DNA of 64,000 nt from Leishmania panamensis. Its lineage: Eukaryota > Euglenozoa > Kinetoplastea > Trypanosomatida > Trypanosomatidae. The notes beneath the pieces are model-generated. The model was not told where the DNA came from. It worked only from the letters and a program-made list of their open reading frames with translations, and made no database searches. The position numbers and the translations under genes are program-made. The stretch spans positions 350,268 through 414,267 of the forward strand of contig NC_025882.1 in assembly GCF_000755165.1 (NCBI RefSeq), written 5' to 3'. Positions 31,320 to 41,786 of this stretch are shown here, in pieces (positions within the stretch are counted from its first letter, which is position 1; every line of letters starts with the position of its first letter).

Positions 31320-32975
31320 ATGCTCATAATGCGGATACTGGTTTGGCTCGCTTGCGTGGCTGCCTTCGGGCTACTCTCTCTAGTTGCTGCTGACACGGTC
31401 TTCTCTCATGACACCCGATCACATACGGTGACCATCGAGCCTGGCGTGCTTCCAGAAGCGCAGAGTTTTGGGCGACTGCGACTTCGCACTGGGGAATGGA
31501 TGTACAGCTTTAATCCTGGAGAAGAGGCCTCCTTTTTCAGCTCCGAAGACTCTGCGAGTCGGCAGTGGCTGGAGTGGAAGGCGGAACTGCGTCTTTTGCA
31601 AGAGTATCGACAGAGGCAGCATCTGGGCCGCTACTCTACCGGAGGTGAAAAGACTGACACCTCAGCCAATCAGGGGAACAGTGAAGGACGCGACCCAACA
31701 GCACTACCCATTGTAGATTACTTCGCTGATCGAAACGTGCGGCGACGCCACGCCGAGAGGCTGAGAAAGCAGTCGCTCTACAACCTCAGCGATTCGGAAG
31801 AGGCTGCTGATGCTCGTGTGTTGGTGGAAAACGAAATAGCGGCTATGTGGCATCTCGTCCAGTCGACTGGTAGAAGTAACGGCACGAATGATCAGGAGTT
31901 CCTGGGCCTCGTGGAACGGTACTTTTCTCACACGCTCACCAACAGAAGCGCAGCGGCACCATCCAGGTTTTTACCATCGCTCCCACGTGCACTCCTTCGC
32001 CTCCCCCTAGTGCTCGATGCCGAGGTGGTGCCCTTCATGGAGCGCGAGGTGGGCCATGTGCGCGATCTGTGGAAGCTCCGGCTCGCGGACGGGGTGGCAC
32101 CAGCAGCATCGAGCGACGAGGTAGAGTCACAGCTACAGCTCCTCTCTACGACCATCGAGGATAGCAAGACGGTGGCCACCGCGGTGGCGACCCTGGTAGA
32201 GCCTTTGGCTGATGCAGCGCTCAGCTGGGTGGCGTCGTCGCTCACTGCGACACGCGAGGCGATTGTCATGAACGACGAGTCTACGGAGGCAAAGCGATCG
32301 GAGCTGAAACGGCTGCTTAAGCAGCAGTCTGTACTGCACAAGATGAGGCCAACGCTGGAGAAGCACAGCAAGGTGTACCAGGGTGTTGTGCGACGGGGGC
32401 AGCTTCCGAACACCGAGGCGACACTTTTCGCGCTTCAGCTGATAGCCAAGCAACGCTTTGGCGACAACGTGTCTGGGCTCGTCGAGGCGGTCCCCTCCCT
32501 TAGCGTTACGGCACCTCTTACTGGGTTACTGGAGCAAGAGTGGCGGGTGCACGTGCTAGCACCGTACGGTATATGTGTTCTTGCCACAGCCACCTTCATT
32601 TGGCTCTGTGAGGAGCTGAAGGAGCGGCTTCTCTCCCGAGTGCGAGCCCGTCGGCTTTGTCCAATGCCTCGCTCACCTTGCGGCATGACCACGTCGTTGT
32701 CGAACTGCGCGCGGCAGGCGTACATGCTCGTCTCGCTCCTCGAGCTCGTTGTACTGCCGCTTCTCCCGGTTATTGTGCTACTGATACACCTGCGCGGGGT
32801 GCGGTTTTGGATATGCAGTTTGATTGCCTTGATGCGCCCTTGCCAGCTCACAGTGTGCCTCGCGTCTGGCGCATTCTTGCTAGCCGCGAACTACCTCGTC
32901 GCCAGGGTGGTTCGGCGTGTCTTTCAGATCGTCAGCCCCTCTGTGTATCGCCGCCGTCTTGCCAAAAGTAAGTGA
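31320..32975 (+). CDS. ER-type protein with signal peptide and three C-terminal membrane segments, unknown
   Basis: The protein has 551 residues. The ATG at 31320 (with another at 31329) gives a clear signal peptide with hydrophobic core ILVWLACVAAFGLLSLVAA. The luminal part (about residues 25-405) is hydrophilic and mostly helical, with no cysteine-rich module. Three hydrophobic segments follow at about 413-433, 468-492 and 510-531, separated by an arginine-rich loop, and the protein ends RRRLAKSK, a lysine-containing tail that could act in ER retention. I do not recognise the family. It follows a gene that also has a signal peptide, but such neighbourhood is weak evidence of shared function in polycistronic units. 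Confidence 0.83.
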   Translation: MLIMRILVWLACVAAFGLLSLVAADTVFSHDTRSHTVTIEPGVLPEAQSFGRLRLRTGEWMYSFNPGEEASFFSSEDSASRQWLEWKAELRLLQEYRQRQHLGRYSTGGEKTDTSANQGNSEGRDPTALPIVDYFADRNVRRRHAERLRKQSLYNLSDSEEAADARVLVENEIAAMWHLVQSTGRSNGTNDQEFLGLVERYFSHTLTNRSAAAPSRFLPSLPRALLRLPLVLDAEVVPFMEREVGHVRDLWKLRLADGVAPAASSDEVESQLQLLSTTIEDSKTVATAVATLVEPLADAALSWVASSLTATREAIVMNDESTEAKRSELKRLLKQQSVLHKMRPTLEKHSKVYQGVVRRGQLPNTEATLFALQLIAKQRFGDNVSGLVEAVPSLSVTAPLTGLLEQEWRVHVLAPYGICVLATATFIWLCEELKERLLSRVRARRLCPMPRSPCGMTTSLSNCARQAYMLVSLLELVVLPLLPVIVLLIHLRGVRFWICSLIALMRPCQLTVCLASGAFLLAANYLVARVVRRVFQIVSPSVYRRRLAKSK

Positions 32976-33172
32976 GCTGTTTGGATTTCACCCAACGTCA
33001 AGGACCGACTTGTGTGCTTCAGTTGTGCATATAGTTTGGGGCGCGCAGCATACCTTCTTCAAGGCGTGCAGGCAGAGGCAAGGAGTAGGTTCTTCGGCAG
33101 GACGGGCTCATTGAGAAGTGATAGCTTTTACTAGGCACACACACACACACACCCACACTTTTCAGGCATGCA

Positions 33173-33205
<33 letters not shown>

Positions 33206-33612
33206 CACGATTTGTCTGTCTGTCCTTCTCTATTCCGCCTCCGTACCCATGTTGGCGGCGAAACAAAGAGGGGCATTGCCGTCTTTTCTACATACTCTCT
33301 CTGTTGCATCCTTGTCAGCTTCTTCTGTTGTCCTTTAGTGCAGACGGGACGTCTCAGTAGTTTCTGCTCATAGCGGGGGTGGTAGTCGGTTACCCTCGTG
33401 CTCTCTCGCACCTTCCAACGCGCGGCGCGACGTAGTCTGCCTCAGCCTCTCTCGCTTCCTCTCTGTACTTTGCCCTCCCTCCCTCCCCCGCGCTCCCACC
33501 GCACAGCTTTGTTTTCCTCCCCCTCACTGCCGTGTTTTCTTCTCTTGCAGTATCCCTTGTGCTCGACGGCGCATCATCTTCCGTTCATATGTGGTCGTCA
33601 AAGGACTCTTGA
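32976..33612. other. Spacer with facing (CA)n and (TG)n tracts
   Basis: No gene is seen. A (CA)n run at 33136-33152 is followed after a short gap by a (TG)n run at 33176-33204; these could pair in the transcript. CT-rich DNA at 33395-33550, with TTCTCTTGCAG ending at about 33550, is a good candidate acceptor for the next gene. Confidence 0.6.
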
Positions 33613-36600
33613 ATGCGTCCTCTGCGGCTTCGTACCGTTGGCTCTCTCCTCCCTTCGCACACCGCTTCTTTCTATCGTGATGCGGCATCGGCCACCTATC
33701 GTGCGTGGCGCAGCCTGAGCACAACGGCCCATAACAATCAAGAGAATGCGACGAAAAACTACACGGCGCCTCCACTGGAGCAGCAGCCCTCCGCATCACC
33801 ACTAGCCAGCCCGGTAACCTCCCACTCAATGTTGTTTTCCAGGATTGACTCCGCAGTACTGTGCCCGCGACTCTCGCAGCGACAGATGCGGCAACGACAG
33901 CGCAAATGGGGTGCCTTGTGGCGATACCGATCAGAATACTGGTCGCCCCGCTCTGTGCCGACACCGCCGCAGGTAGCTTCAGCGATGATCACCGCCTCGC
34001 CGCGCACTTCTGTACGTGTGCCGCACTCCGGAGTCTCCCAAGATGGTCTCGCAAAGACGACGAAACGTGGCGCAGAGCAAGTCCCACATGTGATCAGTTC
34101 TTCTCCTTCACCCAGGCGGGATCGCACAACGGCTGAGGTGGAGTGTGAGACAGATGGTGGCACACGAGCAAGTCCGCGGGCAGACTCCACCGGTGCTGCA
34201 ATTGTCGATTCTGCTACCCCTGGTAGCATGCGCAGCTCTGCGGTGGGTACGCACTCCATAGAGGACCCTCTGCTAACCTTTCTGGACACGCACGAGGAAG
34301 ACGCGGCGTTGCTGCTCGCGATGTGGACGTCACTGCATCGCAGTTGTGTCTTTGGATCTGCTCTGTCGGAGTCGATAGTTCTTCAAGTGCGCTACTTCCT
34401 TCATTCCCTTCTTCGCTACCGTGCGGTGGGGGCGGCGGTGAACTTCTACTACCGACTCATGGGTATCGGGATGCAGCTGCATCAAAGCGATCTGCTGCTG
34501 CTGTTCTCGAGCTTGACGTACGATAGCCCTGGACCGACAGAAGAGAGGCAGCTGCGCAAGCCGGCCAAGACCGCAGTGATCGAAGACGACAAGAAAATTG
34601 GGACTCGGCGACGCAAGCAGCTCCACGGGCCTACTACACGAGTGCACCCAGCAGACAGTTCAGACCAAAGTCAGCATAACAAGGCCGGGAAGGGAAGCGG
34701 CGAGGCACTAGCATGTCAGATGGGCAGCATGGGCACCGTGGCAAGGAAGACAGGTGCGCCTGCGTTCTGTAAGGAGAGGCCTGCGGGTGTGAGTGCTGGT
34801 GCCACTGAGAGCACTGGGGACACAGCTTGGAATGCACATGTGGCTGGTGCGACCCACATTGCGGAGGGCAGCAACGTCGGCGTCTCCTGTGCCTCCCGTT
34901 GGGACCGCAGAAGAGCAGATAGCGAAGCACAGCCACCCAGCTCCATTGCACGCCGTGTGGCTTTTCACCAGCAGCCGGAGTGGATCAAGAGATGGATCCT
35001 TTACGAAGCCTCCATGGGGACACTGGAAGATCTGGACGGGGTGGAAGATGATGGACAGCCAAGCACACGATCGACGCGCAGCAGCGAAGACCCGTGTTGG
35101 AGTGCCAACAACAGGGTGCACATGGACACCGCAGCGCCGTCATGGCAACCGTTACAGAGGATAGAAATGGCAGCGATTCTGGAACACCTGCACCTCCTCA
35201 CTCTCGGCGCCATGCAGCGAGACCATCGCAGCCCAACCGAACCAAACACAACGTTGCCGCGGCGACCCTTTCGATGCTCCTCGCGACGGCCACAGCCACG
35301 GTCTGTTGAGAGACTCTACTGGAAGGAGGCTCTAGAGCTAGTGCGAGGCGCCTACATATCTGCATCATGGCCCATAGGACTGAGCAAGGGTGATGGGAAC
35401 TTGCCCTGTCAGGCGGCAGAAGGTCTGGCCCTTCCCACTGGCGTCGCTTTTGCTCTACAGTCGATGCTTCGTGAAGTGCAAAGTTGGAAGGGCGCACTTG
35501 CTCTTCTGAGGCTGACGTTGCGGGAGGCGAACCATCGAGGTGCGGGGACGGCCGGAGCGCTTTCTATGACACCTGACTGCTTTCTGCGTGGATCTATTCT
35601 GTTCATGGCTTTGGCTGCCCCTGCGCAGCCGTGGAAGACCCAGGTGTTGGTTGAAGAGTGGATGCATCGCGTGATGCTGCCTCGGCTGGCGCACGACGCG
35701 AGAGCGAAGGAAGAAGCCCCCTTTACGGCGACAGCCGCAACAGCAGCTCTTCACGCTCTGTGGCTGAGCCACCTCTGCAGCGTAAAGGCATCACGGCCGG
35801 ACGAGTTTGTTGCGCTGAGTGAAGAGGCGGCAGACTACTTAACTTCTTCCTCCGCGCTGCGAGCGATTCGCGGCGACCTCACTCTCATGATGACAGAGGT
35901 GTGCTCGAGCACCGAACTGGCCCTTGATGCCTTGCGGCAGACAGTGCTGCAGGCTCTGCAGTACCACCGCGCCTCAGAGGTACTGGCCAAGTCCATTCGA
36001 ACAGGCGCCTACAGGGTTGAGAATGCCAAAGGCATGCCCGAACTCAGCAGAGACCACGAGAGTAATCATGCCGTCGATGCGCTGACAAAGACAGCAGTGA
36101 CATCGTCGGCAGCTCTCATGTGCGGAATGGGCTTCTCCCCCTCGAGTCAGACTGCAATTCAATCATCTCTCTCGCTGTCAACGCCTCTATTGAGCGACAT
36201 GATGGATGTGTTTGCCCTGTGCTGTGCAGCTGTCAAGGAGACAGTCTGGCTGCGACTCACGACAGCCGCCTCGACAAACTATGCTGCGTCTCTGGTCGAG
36301 GTCCTGCAGTTTCTGGAGCGCAGTGTGCACGGTCCGGCAGGTCTCCTTAGTGTGTTCCAGCTCCTGTGTGGCTCACCAGTGTCGCGGCAGGCACACAACG
36401 ACAAGGAGTCGCCGCTGGTGTCGACGGCATACACAACGTCGGGACCGGAGCGGGCATACATGTCGTGCCTTTTGGTCACCACTCTCTTGCAGCTCGTGCA
36501 GCTTCTCTGTGCACCACCGGATCCGAAGCAGCGCCGCTTCGGCTCCCAGGTATGGAACAGCGCGGTGCTGGTCCTCCTTGTGGAGTTCGCGGTGAAGGTG

Positions 36601-38631
36601 CTGGAGAGAGTTACGGCGGAGCATGTCCAACAGGCGCCGTGGCGGTGGGCAATTGAGGGGCGTCAGCAGGAGCTCGCGAATGCGACTGCGAGCACGATAC
36701 GCCTTGTTGTGCGCCAGCTCGATATTAATTGCATGAACGAGAGGGTCATGTTTGGTGCCATGGCCGACCAGGATGTCGAACTCTGCGCTCTTCTTGTCCG
36801 AGTCTTCAACAAATCATCGGAGTTGATGGTGGCATCGCGTGCTAGTGATGTGTGGCGGATCTCATCTCCGTCGCCCGTGTGGCAAATTTTGACCTCCACA
36901 TGCTCTCCCCGCACCCTACAAGGAATCCATCTGTGCCTCAGCAGCTCTAGCGCACTGGGGAAGCGAGTACGATATCGGCTTAGCCGCCGTGATGTGGATA
37001 ACCTGGAACGCTGGATTCAGCCGCCGCGGTCGCGTCTGCGCACCTCCGCTCGCCTGCGCTGCGCCCGCGTTGCGGCGCTATCGTCGTCGACGCGTGTCGT
37101 GAAAGCGAGAGTCGGAACTGGTGTTGCTGTACTGGAGCGCGATGTGGGCATCGACTTTTCTCTTACTCGCAGCCTCCGCGACTCGTTGTACACGATCCTG
37201 AACAGCGAGCGCACGAAGGCTGATGTTGGGCAAGCGCTGCAGCGACTGGCGAGTACAATGTCGGGCTGTAATGCCTGCTGGCTACTATGCCATCTCGTGA
37301 CGAAAGACATCGCTTTGGCCCGCGGCACGTGCACTGTGGAATTTTTTGCCACAACGCTGGATCGCATGGCGCAGGAGGTAGCGAAGTCCAGCGCTACGGC
37401 ACCTGCAGTAACAAGGGTGTCGCTATTGCAGGGAAGTCGTTTGCGGCCGTCTCGTGAAACCTATGGTACCCAGACCGCCCCCAAGACGTATGGCCCACCC
37501 AATTTGTGGCTAAGGGCCCTCGACGTCTTCTGGAGCGCCGTCGATCACGCTGAACACGTGGAAGTGGCTGCGACACAGCACCCCAGCGCCTCCACTGTCA
37601 ACGCCGCTGAGACAGCGCGCACGTGGAATTTAGTGAGTGTGGAGCCGCAGGAGCGCGCTGTACTTGCGCGCCTGCTGCTCCCACTTCTGCGCTTTAGCCG
37701 CGCCGTGAATCGGCCAGAGGTCGGCCGTCAGTGGCGTCGCACCTGGATCGCCATGTATGCACCACAAGAAAAGAAGAACCCGCAGTGGCGCCAACAGAAC
37801 ATCGAGGCGCTGTCGCTGCTAGGAGAAGCCGCAGCGCTGACTCGCTGCGTTGCGGAGTACCACGACTGCGGTAGCGAAGCATTGCTGTGCTCGGTGGCTC
37901 TTCAGCACAGCGACTGGCACTCTGCACTGGCGGCGATCTTTCAAACATACGGCGCTATCGAGGAGCGCCACGCGACGGGGACGACGTACTCATGGGACGT
38001 GGCCCGCACTATTTTGTCGCTGCTAACGAAGTCACCGATGAATCTCAGCAACACAGCAATGCGTGTGCGCACCGTTCAGGGCGAGATGTGGAATGTGGAG
38101 TGTAGTCTTGCAGTGGTGCGGTTGCTGCTACGGGGTCGCCGATGGCGCCTGGCGCTGACTCATGTTGACGAGGCACTGGAACTGCCAGACATGCAGCGAG
38201 TCAAAGCGCAAGTGCTCGTGGACCCTACCGGTCAGTTGCGGCAGGAGGCGTTCTCAACCTCGTCCACACAGACAATACTGACGCACTATACCCAGTTACT
38301 CACGGCAGCGTTGCAGGCGACAGCGATCGGTGGCGACAGTGAGCGCGCATCAGTGTACTACGATGCCTTCAAAGCACTACTGCGTTACGTCTTCGCTGAA
38401 ACAGTTGACGTGGGTACTCTTCACGCAGCTGAAGATTGCTCGCAGAATAGCGATAGTGATGGGCTGGATGCTGCGCTGGACATGGCTACTTTGTCTGAAA
38501 GGGGCGCAGCTCACGCCTCTTGCGTGGAGGACCGAGTGCAGCAGACAGTACGAGAACTGGCGCCGCGTGCGCGCATTTTGTTCTTCCGAGCTATGACAAA
38601 GAGGATGCTCACGTCGCATGCTGGAAAATGA
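33613..38631 (+). CDS. Very large helical protein, probably mitochondrial, unknown function
   Basis: The protein has 1672 residues from the first ATG. The N-terminus (MRPLRLRTVGSLLPSH, then more R/S/T) lacks acidic residues until about position 23 and looks like a mitochondrial presequence. The next 460 residues are partly disordered and rich in S, T, R and P, with short helical patches; from about residue 500 to the end the protein is mostly amphipathic helices in an alpha-solenoid-like pattern. Such architecture is common in trypanosomatid organellar RNA-binding and mitoribosome-associated proteins, but I cannot mark a definite PPR or RAP motif. There is no membrane helix and no catalytic motif. 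The second SIDER-like repeat begins about 150 bp after its stop. Confidence 0.83.
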   Translation: MRPLRLRTVGSLLPSHTASFYRDAASATYRAWRSLSTTAHNNQENATKNYTAPPLEQQPSASPLASPVTSHSMLFSRIDSAVLCPRLSQRQMRQRQRKWGALWRYRSEYWSPRSVPTPPQVASAMITASPRTSVRVPHSGVSQDGLAKTTKRGAEQVPHVISSSPSPRRDRTTAEVECETDGGTRASPRADSTGAAIVDSATPGSMRSSAVGTHSIEDPLLTFLDTHEEDAALLLAMWTSLHRSCVFGSALSESIVLQVRYFLHSLLRYRAVGAAVNFYYRLMGIGMQLHQSDLLLLFSSLTYDSPGPTEERQLRKPAKTAVIEDDKKIGTRRRKQLHGPTTRVHPADSSDQSQHNKAGKGSGEALACQMGSMGTVARKTGAPAFCKERPAGVSAGATESTGDTAWNAHVAGATHIAEGSNVGVSCASRWDRRRADSEAQPPSSIARRVAFHQQPEWIKRWILYEASMGTLEDLDGVEDDGQPSTRSTRSSEDPCWSANNRVHMDTAAPSWQPLQRIEMAAILEHLHLLTLGAMQRDHRSPTEPNTTLPRRPFRCSSRRPQPRSVERLYWKEALELVRGAYISASWPIGLSKGDGNLPCQAAEGLALPTGVAFALQSMLREVQSWKGALALLRLTLREANHRGAGTAGALSMTPDCFLRGSILFMALAAPAQPWKTQVLVEEWMHRVMLPRLAHDARAKEEAPFTATAATAALHALWLSHLCSVKASRPDEFVALSEEAADYLTSSSALRAIRGDLTLMMTEVCSSTELALDALRQTVLQALQYHRASEVLAKSIRTGAYRVENAKGMPELSRDHESNHAVDALTKTAVTSSAALMCGMGFSPSSQTAIQSSLSLSTPLLSDMMDVFALCCAAVKETVWLRLTTAASTNYAASLVEVLQFLERSVHGPAGLLSVFQLLCGSPVSRQAHNDKESPLVSTAYTTSGPERAYMSCLLVTTLLQLVQLLCAPPDPKQRRFGSQVWNSAVLVLLVEFAVKVLERVTAEHVQQAPWRWAIEGRQQELANATASTIRLVVRQLDINCMNERVMFGAMADQDVELCALLVRVFNKSSELMVASRASDVWRISSPSPVWQILTSTCSPRTLQGIHLCLSSSSALGKRVRYRLSRRDVDNLERWIQPPRSRLRTSARLRCARVAALSSSTRVVKARVGTGVAVLERDVGIDFSLTRSLRDSLYTILNSERTKADVGQALQRLASTMSGCNACWLLCHLVTKDIALARGTCTVEFFATTLDRMAQEVAKSSATAPAVTRVSLLQGSRLRPSRETYGTQTAPKTYGPPNLWLRALDVFWSAVDHAEHVEVAATQHPSASTVNAAETARTWNLVSVEPQERAVLARLLLPLLRFSRAVNRPEVGRQWRRTWIAMYAPQEKKNPQWRQQNIEALSLLGEAAALTRCVAEYHDCGSEALLCSVALQHSDWHSALAAIFQTYGAIEERHATGTTYSWDVARTILSLLTKSPMNLSNTAMRVRTVQGEMWNVECSLAVVRLLLRGRRWRLALTHVDEALELPDMQRVKAQVLVDPTGQLRQEAFSTSSTQTILTHYTQLLTAALQATAIGGDSERASVYYDAFKALLRYVFAETVDVGTLHAAEDCSQNSDSDGLDAALDMATLSERGAAHASCVEDRVQQTVRELAPRARILFFRAMTKRMLTSHAGK

Positions 38632-38783
38632 TAACAAGACGACCCCATTCGTAAAGGAAGAAGAGGAAGGCATCAACTTAGCCACTCGTGGCGACGCTAT
38701 TCAGCGCAAGATGTGCGTGAATGAGTTTCGTAACTCAACTCACTTATTGGTGACCTTCTCGCTTGTGTGTCACCGCGATTCAT

Positions 38784-39226
38784 CCTTGATGACTGAGGGA
38801 CATCACTGTGTGGGGTAGCCAGGGCCCCGTACCCACCCCCTCCTCCCCCCTCCCTCTCCCTGCCAGTGCCGAGCCACCGCTGGTGGTGACTGGGTCAAGC
38901 ACCCACGACGTGGGGGGTGGGGGCGGGGGTGGTTGGCGCAATGTAGCGCTACGCATATCGGCGATGGGGTTGTGGATGGCGTTGTGTCGGAGCGACATGC
39001 GACAGTGAGCACCCTTGTACCCTCTACGTGGTGGGCGGGGCGTGAACCTGACTCGAACGCATCCCACCCGTGTCCCTCACTGCCTACTGGTGTGGCGAGC
39101 CTGAGCGCTCCCGGAGAGGGAGGTGACTGGCGGCGCGTGTGTGTGTGTGTGGGCCGATTGAGCACGAGTCAGGAGGCGGCGCTCCGGCAACTGAGCCGGC
39201 GCGTTGCTGTAGTGCGTACCTAGCGC
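38784..39226. mobile_element. SIDER-like degenerate short retroposon, copy 2
   Basis: This 443 bp block is near-identical to 28745-29182, differing by about six or seven substitutions and small indels in a C-rich run and a (GT)n run. The flanks are unrelated, which defines the repeat ends. It lies in the presumed 3' UTR of the gene ending at 38631, in the same orientation as copy 1. No convincing target-site duplication is visible on either copy. Confidence 0.65.
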
Positions 39227-39738
39227 AGCTCTGGGGTGTAGCATCTCGTGTGCGTACGTGCTGAAAGACCCACCGCAACCAAAACAAAAAGACAGAGAAT
39301 GAACGAAGAGGCGAAGGACGTGTGTTGTTTTTCACAAGGAAAATCAAAAGAGACGTAGGCTCTTGTGCGGTTACCCTAACATGATAAGGAGAGTAGTCAC
39401 GAGGATGTGATCTTCAAACTGTGGCGTCTACCCCCCCCCCCAACGCTCGCACTGTGACACTTCTTACATCCGGTGTATATACGACCGTATCGTATGCCTT
39501 CTGTGCCGTGCTGGTCTGATAAAAGAGAACTACGTGTTGTCGCGCCTTGACTTGCTGCATATGCCTCTTTGTTGCGCGTCTCAAGGAGCAGATGCTAACT
39601 GCCGTTGGTACCTTGTTCGACTCTCTGTCTCCCTCTTGTGTCGTATTCTGTCTACGCTCCTCTCCGCCTCGCTGTTGCGTCATTACAGCAACGGTAGAAA
39701 CTCAGTTCACGTTGGTTTGTTTAACTTTTTTCCTTCCC
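39227..39738. other. Spacer upstream of the CFAP119-type gene
   Basis: No separate gene is seen. A C-run lies at 39430-39441. The next gene's frame stays open upstream of its chosen ATG, but that stretch is T- and C-rich leader-like DNA; the tract ending CATTACAG at about 39688 or CTTTTTTCC near 39733 suits a splice acceptor. Confidence 0.5.
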
Positions 39739-40599
39739 ATGACGCAGTGCCTCACATGGCAGGTTGTCGACCAGCGGCAGACGGGCGAGTGTCTTGACGC
39801 CGTAGACCTGGAGGCGCTGCGAGCTGTCATGCAGCGAATTGACAGCGATCACGGTGGGGCGCTGTTACACTCGGGCGAACGGACAGAGGCACAGGTGAGT
39901 GTGCTGCTCGATTTGTACGGTCACCTCGTTCTGTTTGCGAAGGCGTCGCAGTTTTCCCCATTCAAAACAAGTACGCTGCTCGGCATCGTGCATCAAGTGC
40001 ACGAGACAAGCGTTGCGGACCGCCTTTCCCGCCTTCACTCATACGACCTCCTTCGAGAGCTCGTGGTTCGGCACAGCGTGCACCGTCCACCGTACTCGAC
40101 AATGGTGTTCAGCGTCCGAGAAGTACAAGATATCGACACGTACATGATGAGCACCTACTATCGCCACTATAAAATGTACGTGTACTGCTTTGTGCCACGC
40201 GAGGTGGCGACCCTTCGGACAGTAATGCTGAACGACACCGTCGAGGTACCGCCTGTACAGCTCCCCCCACTCTCCGCTGCCATTAGAGAGGATGCGTGGA
40301 AGGAAAAGATGCAGGAAAGGGTGCGCACGCTTGAGGAGACCGAGATGGAGGAGCAGTGGATCGCCTCCGATGCGCTCTCGGAGGAGCAAAAGCGCTCCGG
40401 CACGCTTGATAGTCTCACATTGAAGGCCGGCATACGCGCACAGCTGGAGGAGATTCGCGATGCCGTGTCGAAGAAGTCGACAGACTGTCTAGACCTCATC
40501 GAGGAGAAACTCACCGCCCTTGAGGCCAAAGTGAATGAACTGCAGAGTGGCGGCAGTCGTGGTCGGCTGAGCTCCAAGGGGTCCTCAAAGAGGAAGTGA
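39739..40599 (+). CDS. CFAP119/CCDC189-type (DUF4464) axonemal protein
   Basis: From the ATG at 39739 the protein has 286 residues. The frame continues 64 codons upstream, but these encode a cysteine- and leucine-rich stretch unlike the family, while MTQCLTWQ fits its start. The core (about residues 25-170) carries the family pattern HSVHRPPYSTMVFSVREV followed by a YYRHYKMYVYCF block, which I recognise from the DUF4464 family that includes human C16orf93/CCDC189. A charged coiled coil (about 185-265) and a basic SKGSSKRK tail follow. The family is linked to motile cilia and flagella, so an axonemal role is inferred. This fits the other flagellar genes in the window, without implying co-regulation. 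Confidence 0.78.
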   Translation: MTQCLTWQVVDQRQTGECLDAVDLEALRAVMQRIDSDHGGALLHSGERTEAQVSVLLDLYGHLVLFAKASQFSPFKTSTLLGIVHQVHETSVADRLSRLHSYDLLRELVVRHSVHRPPYSTMVFSVREVQDIDTYMMSTYYRHYKMYVYCFVPREVATLRTVMLNDTVEVPPVQLPPLSAAIREDAWKEKMQERVRTLEETEMEEQWIASDALSEEQKRSGTLDSLTLKAGIRAQLEEIRDAVSKKSTDCLDLIEEKLTALEAKVNELQSGGSRGRLSSKGSSKRK

Positions 40600-41786
40600 C
40601 CCAATGGACGTGGGGCCACGGACATAACCAAACGGAGCGCAGAGGCGCTGAAAAAGGAGCGCCTCTGTTTGCTTATTCAGTTTTCGTTTTGGCACTGTAA
40701 CGTTCTCCTCTCCTTTTACTTCGTGGCCCCCCACCACGTCTGACTCCATGTCCTCCGCCCCCCGCTCCCCCCGCTTCTTCAACGTTGACAGGCGCGCCAC
40801 TGTGCCGGCAACAGCGGTACTACTGGGTTGATGTCCGCTGCCGCCTGTGTAGGAGTGTTGCTCCACATTGTGGACATCGCTGGCGGCTATGTAAACTAGC
40901 GAATTGCTTTGTTCTTTTTTGGGAGTGTTGTTGTTGTCCTTTGCTTGTCTGTGTGCGCGTCTGTGGGAGCTCGTAGGCACACGCGTGCGTTGGCATGGGT
41001 CTCGTTCGTTCTACGATGAGGCATAGGCAAGAAGAACCCAGTATTGGAGCCACGTAGGGTCAATGAGAATGTCGGTTTGGCCTCCTCTGCGCACAGGCTC
41101 CAGCTTGAAGATCGCTGCAGGCTCCTCCTGATAACTCGTGGTGGCCGCTCGCTCATGAGACCGTACACAGCTGTGCGTCTCCATCGTCCCATGCACTCCC
41201 CTATGTGAGAAGGTGGAGTGGGAGTCACGGCGTTTTTTTTCTCATGCGATGGAGTACTGCATAACTTCCCCGTTGCTGTCTTCTTCACTGTTCCTTGCTG
41301 GGTCTCTCCCCCCCCCCACTGCTCACTCGCCTCTCTCGCGCGCGCTGCGTTCATGATAAAGTGCACACGCTGTACAACTGCGGGAAGCCTCGCCTGACAC
41401 GGGAAGAGAAGGAGGAGGAGAAGGGGCGTCAGGACTTGTATAGTTAGCGGCGTCTCTTTGTTGAGCAGCACTGCGTCTGTGTCGCTGCCAGGGGAGCGGT
41501 GGGGGACACATTGGGCTTGGTCACCCAGAGGAGGCGTTTTGGCACCCCCCCCCCCGCACACATACACATCTAACTGCTAGAGCTGCAACTTATCAGGAAT
41601 CCTCCTTCCACGCTCAGGACTTGTGGTCTTCCGTTACCTCGAATCTCTAATTCCTCTCCGAGGAAAGACGTCCGCTTCACTGACACATCTGCGTAGACCC
41701 CAGTGCTGTCTGCTTCGCATTCTCGTCTCACTTCCTAGCTGCTTCTTGTTAGCTTGCTTGGCTTTCATTTGGCTTGTCGATGTAGC
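40600..41786. other. Spacer upstream of the RNase III protein
   Basis: No gene is supported. It contains a T-rich tract near 40905-40940, C-runs at 41310-41318 and 41546-41555, and pyrimidine-rich DNA at about 41600-41750 that could hold the acceptor site of the next gene. Confidence 0.5.

Noticed and set aside
41011..41196. Minus-strand frame of 61 codons upstream of the RNase III gene
   Set aside because: Same reasons: short, antisense, no family, no supporting signal.
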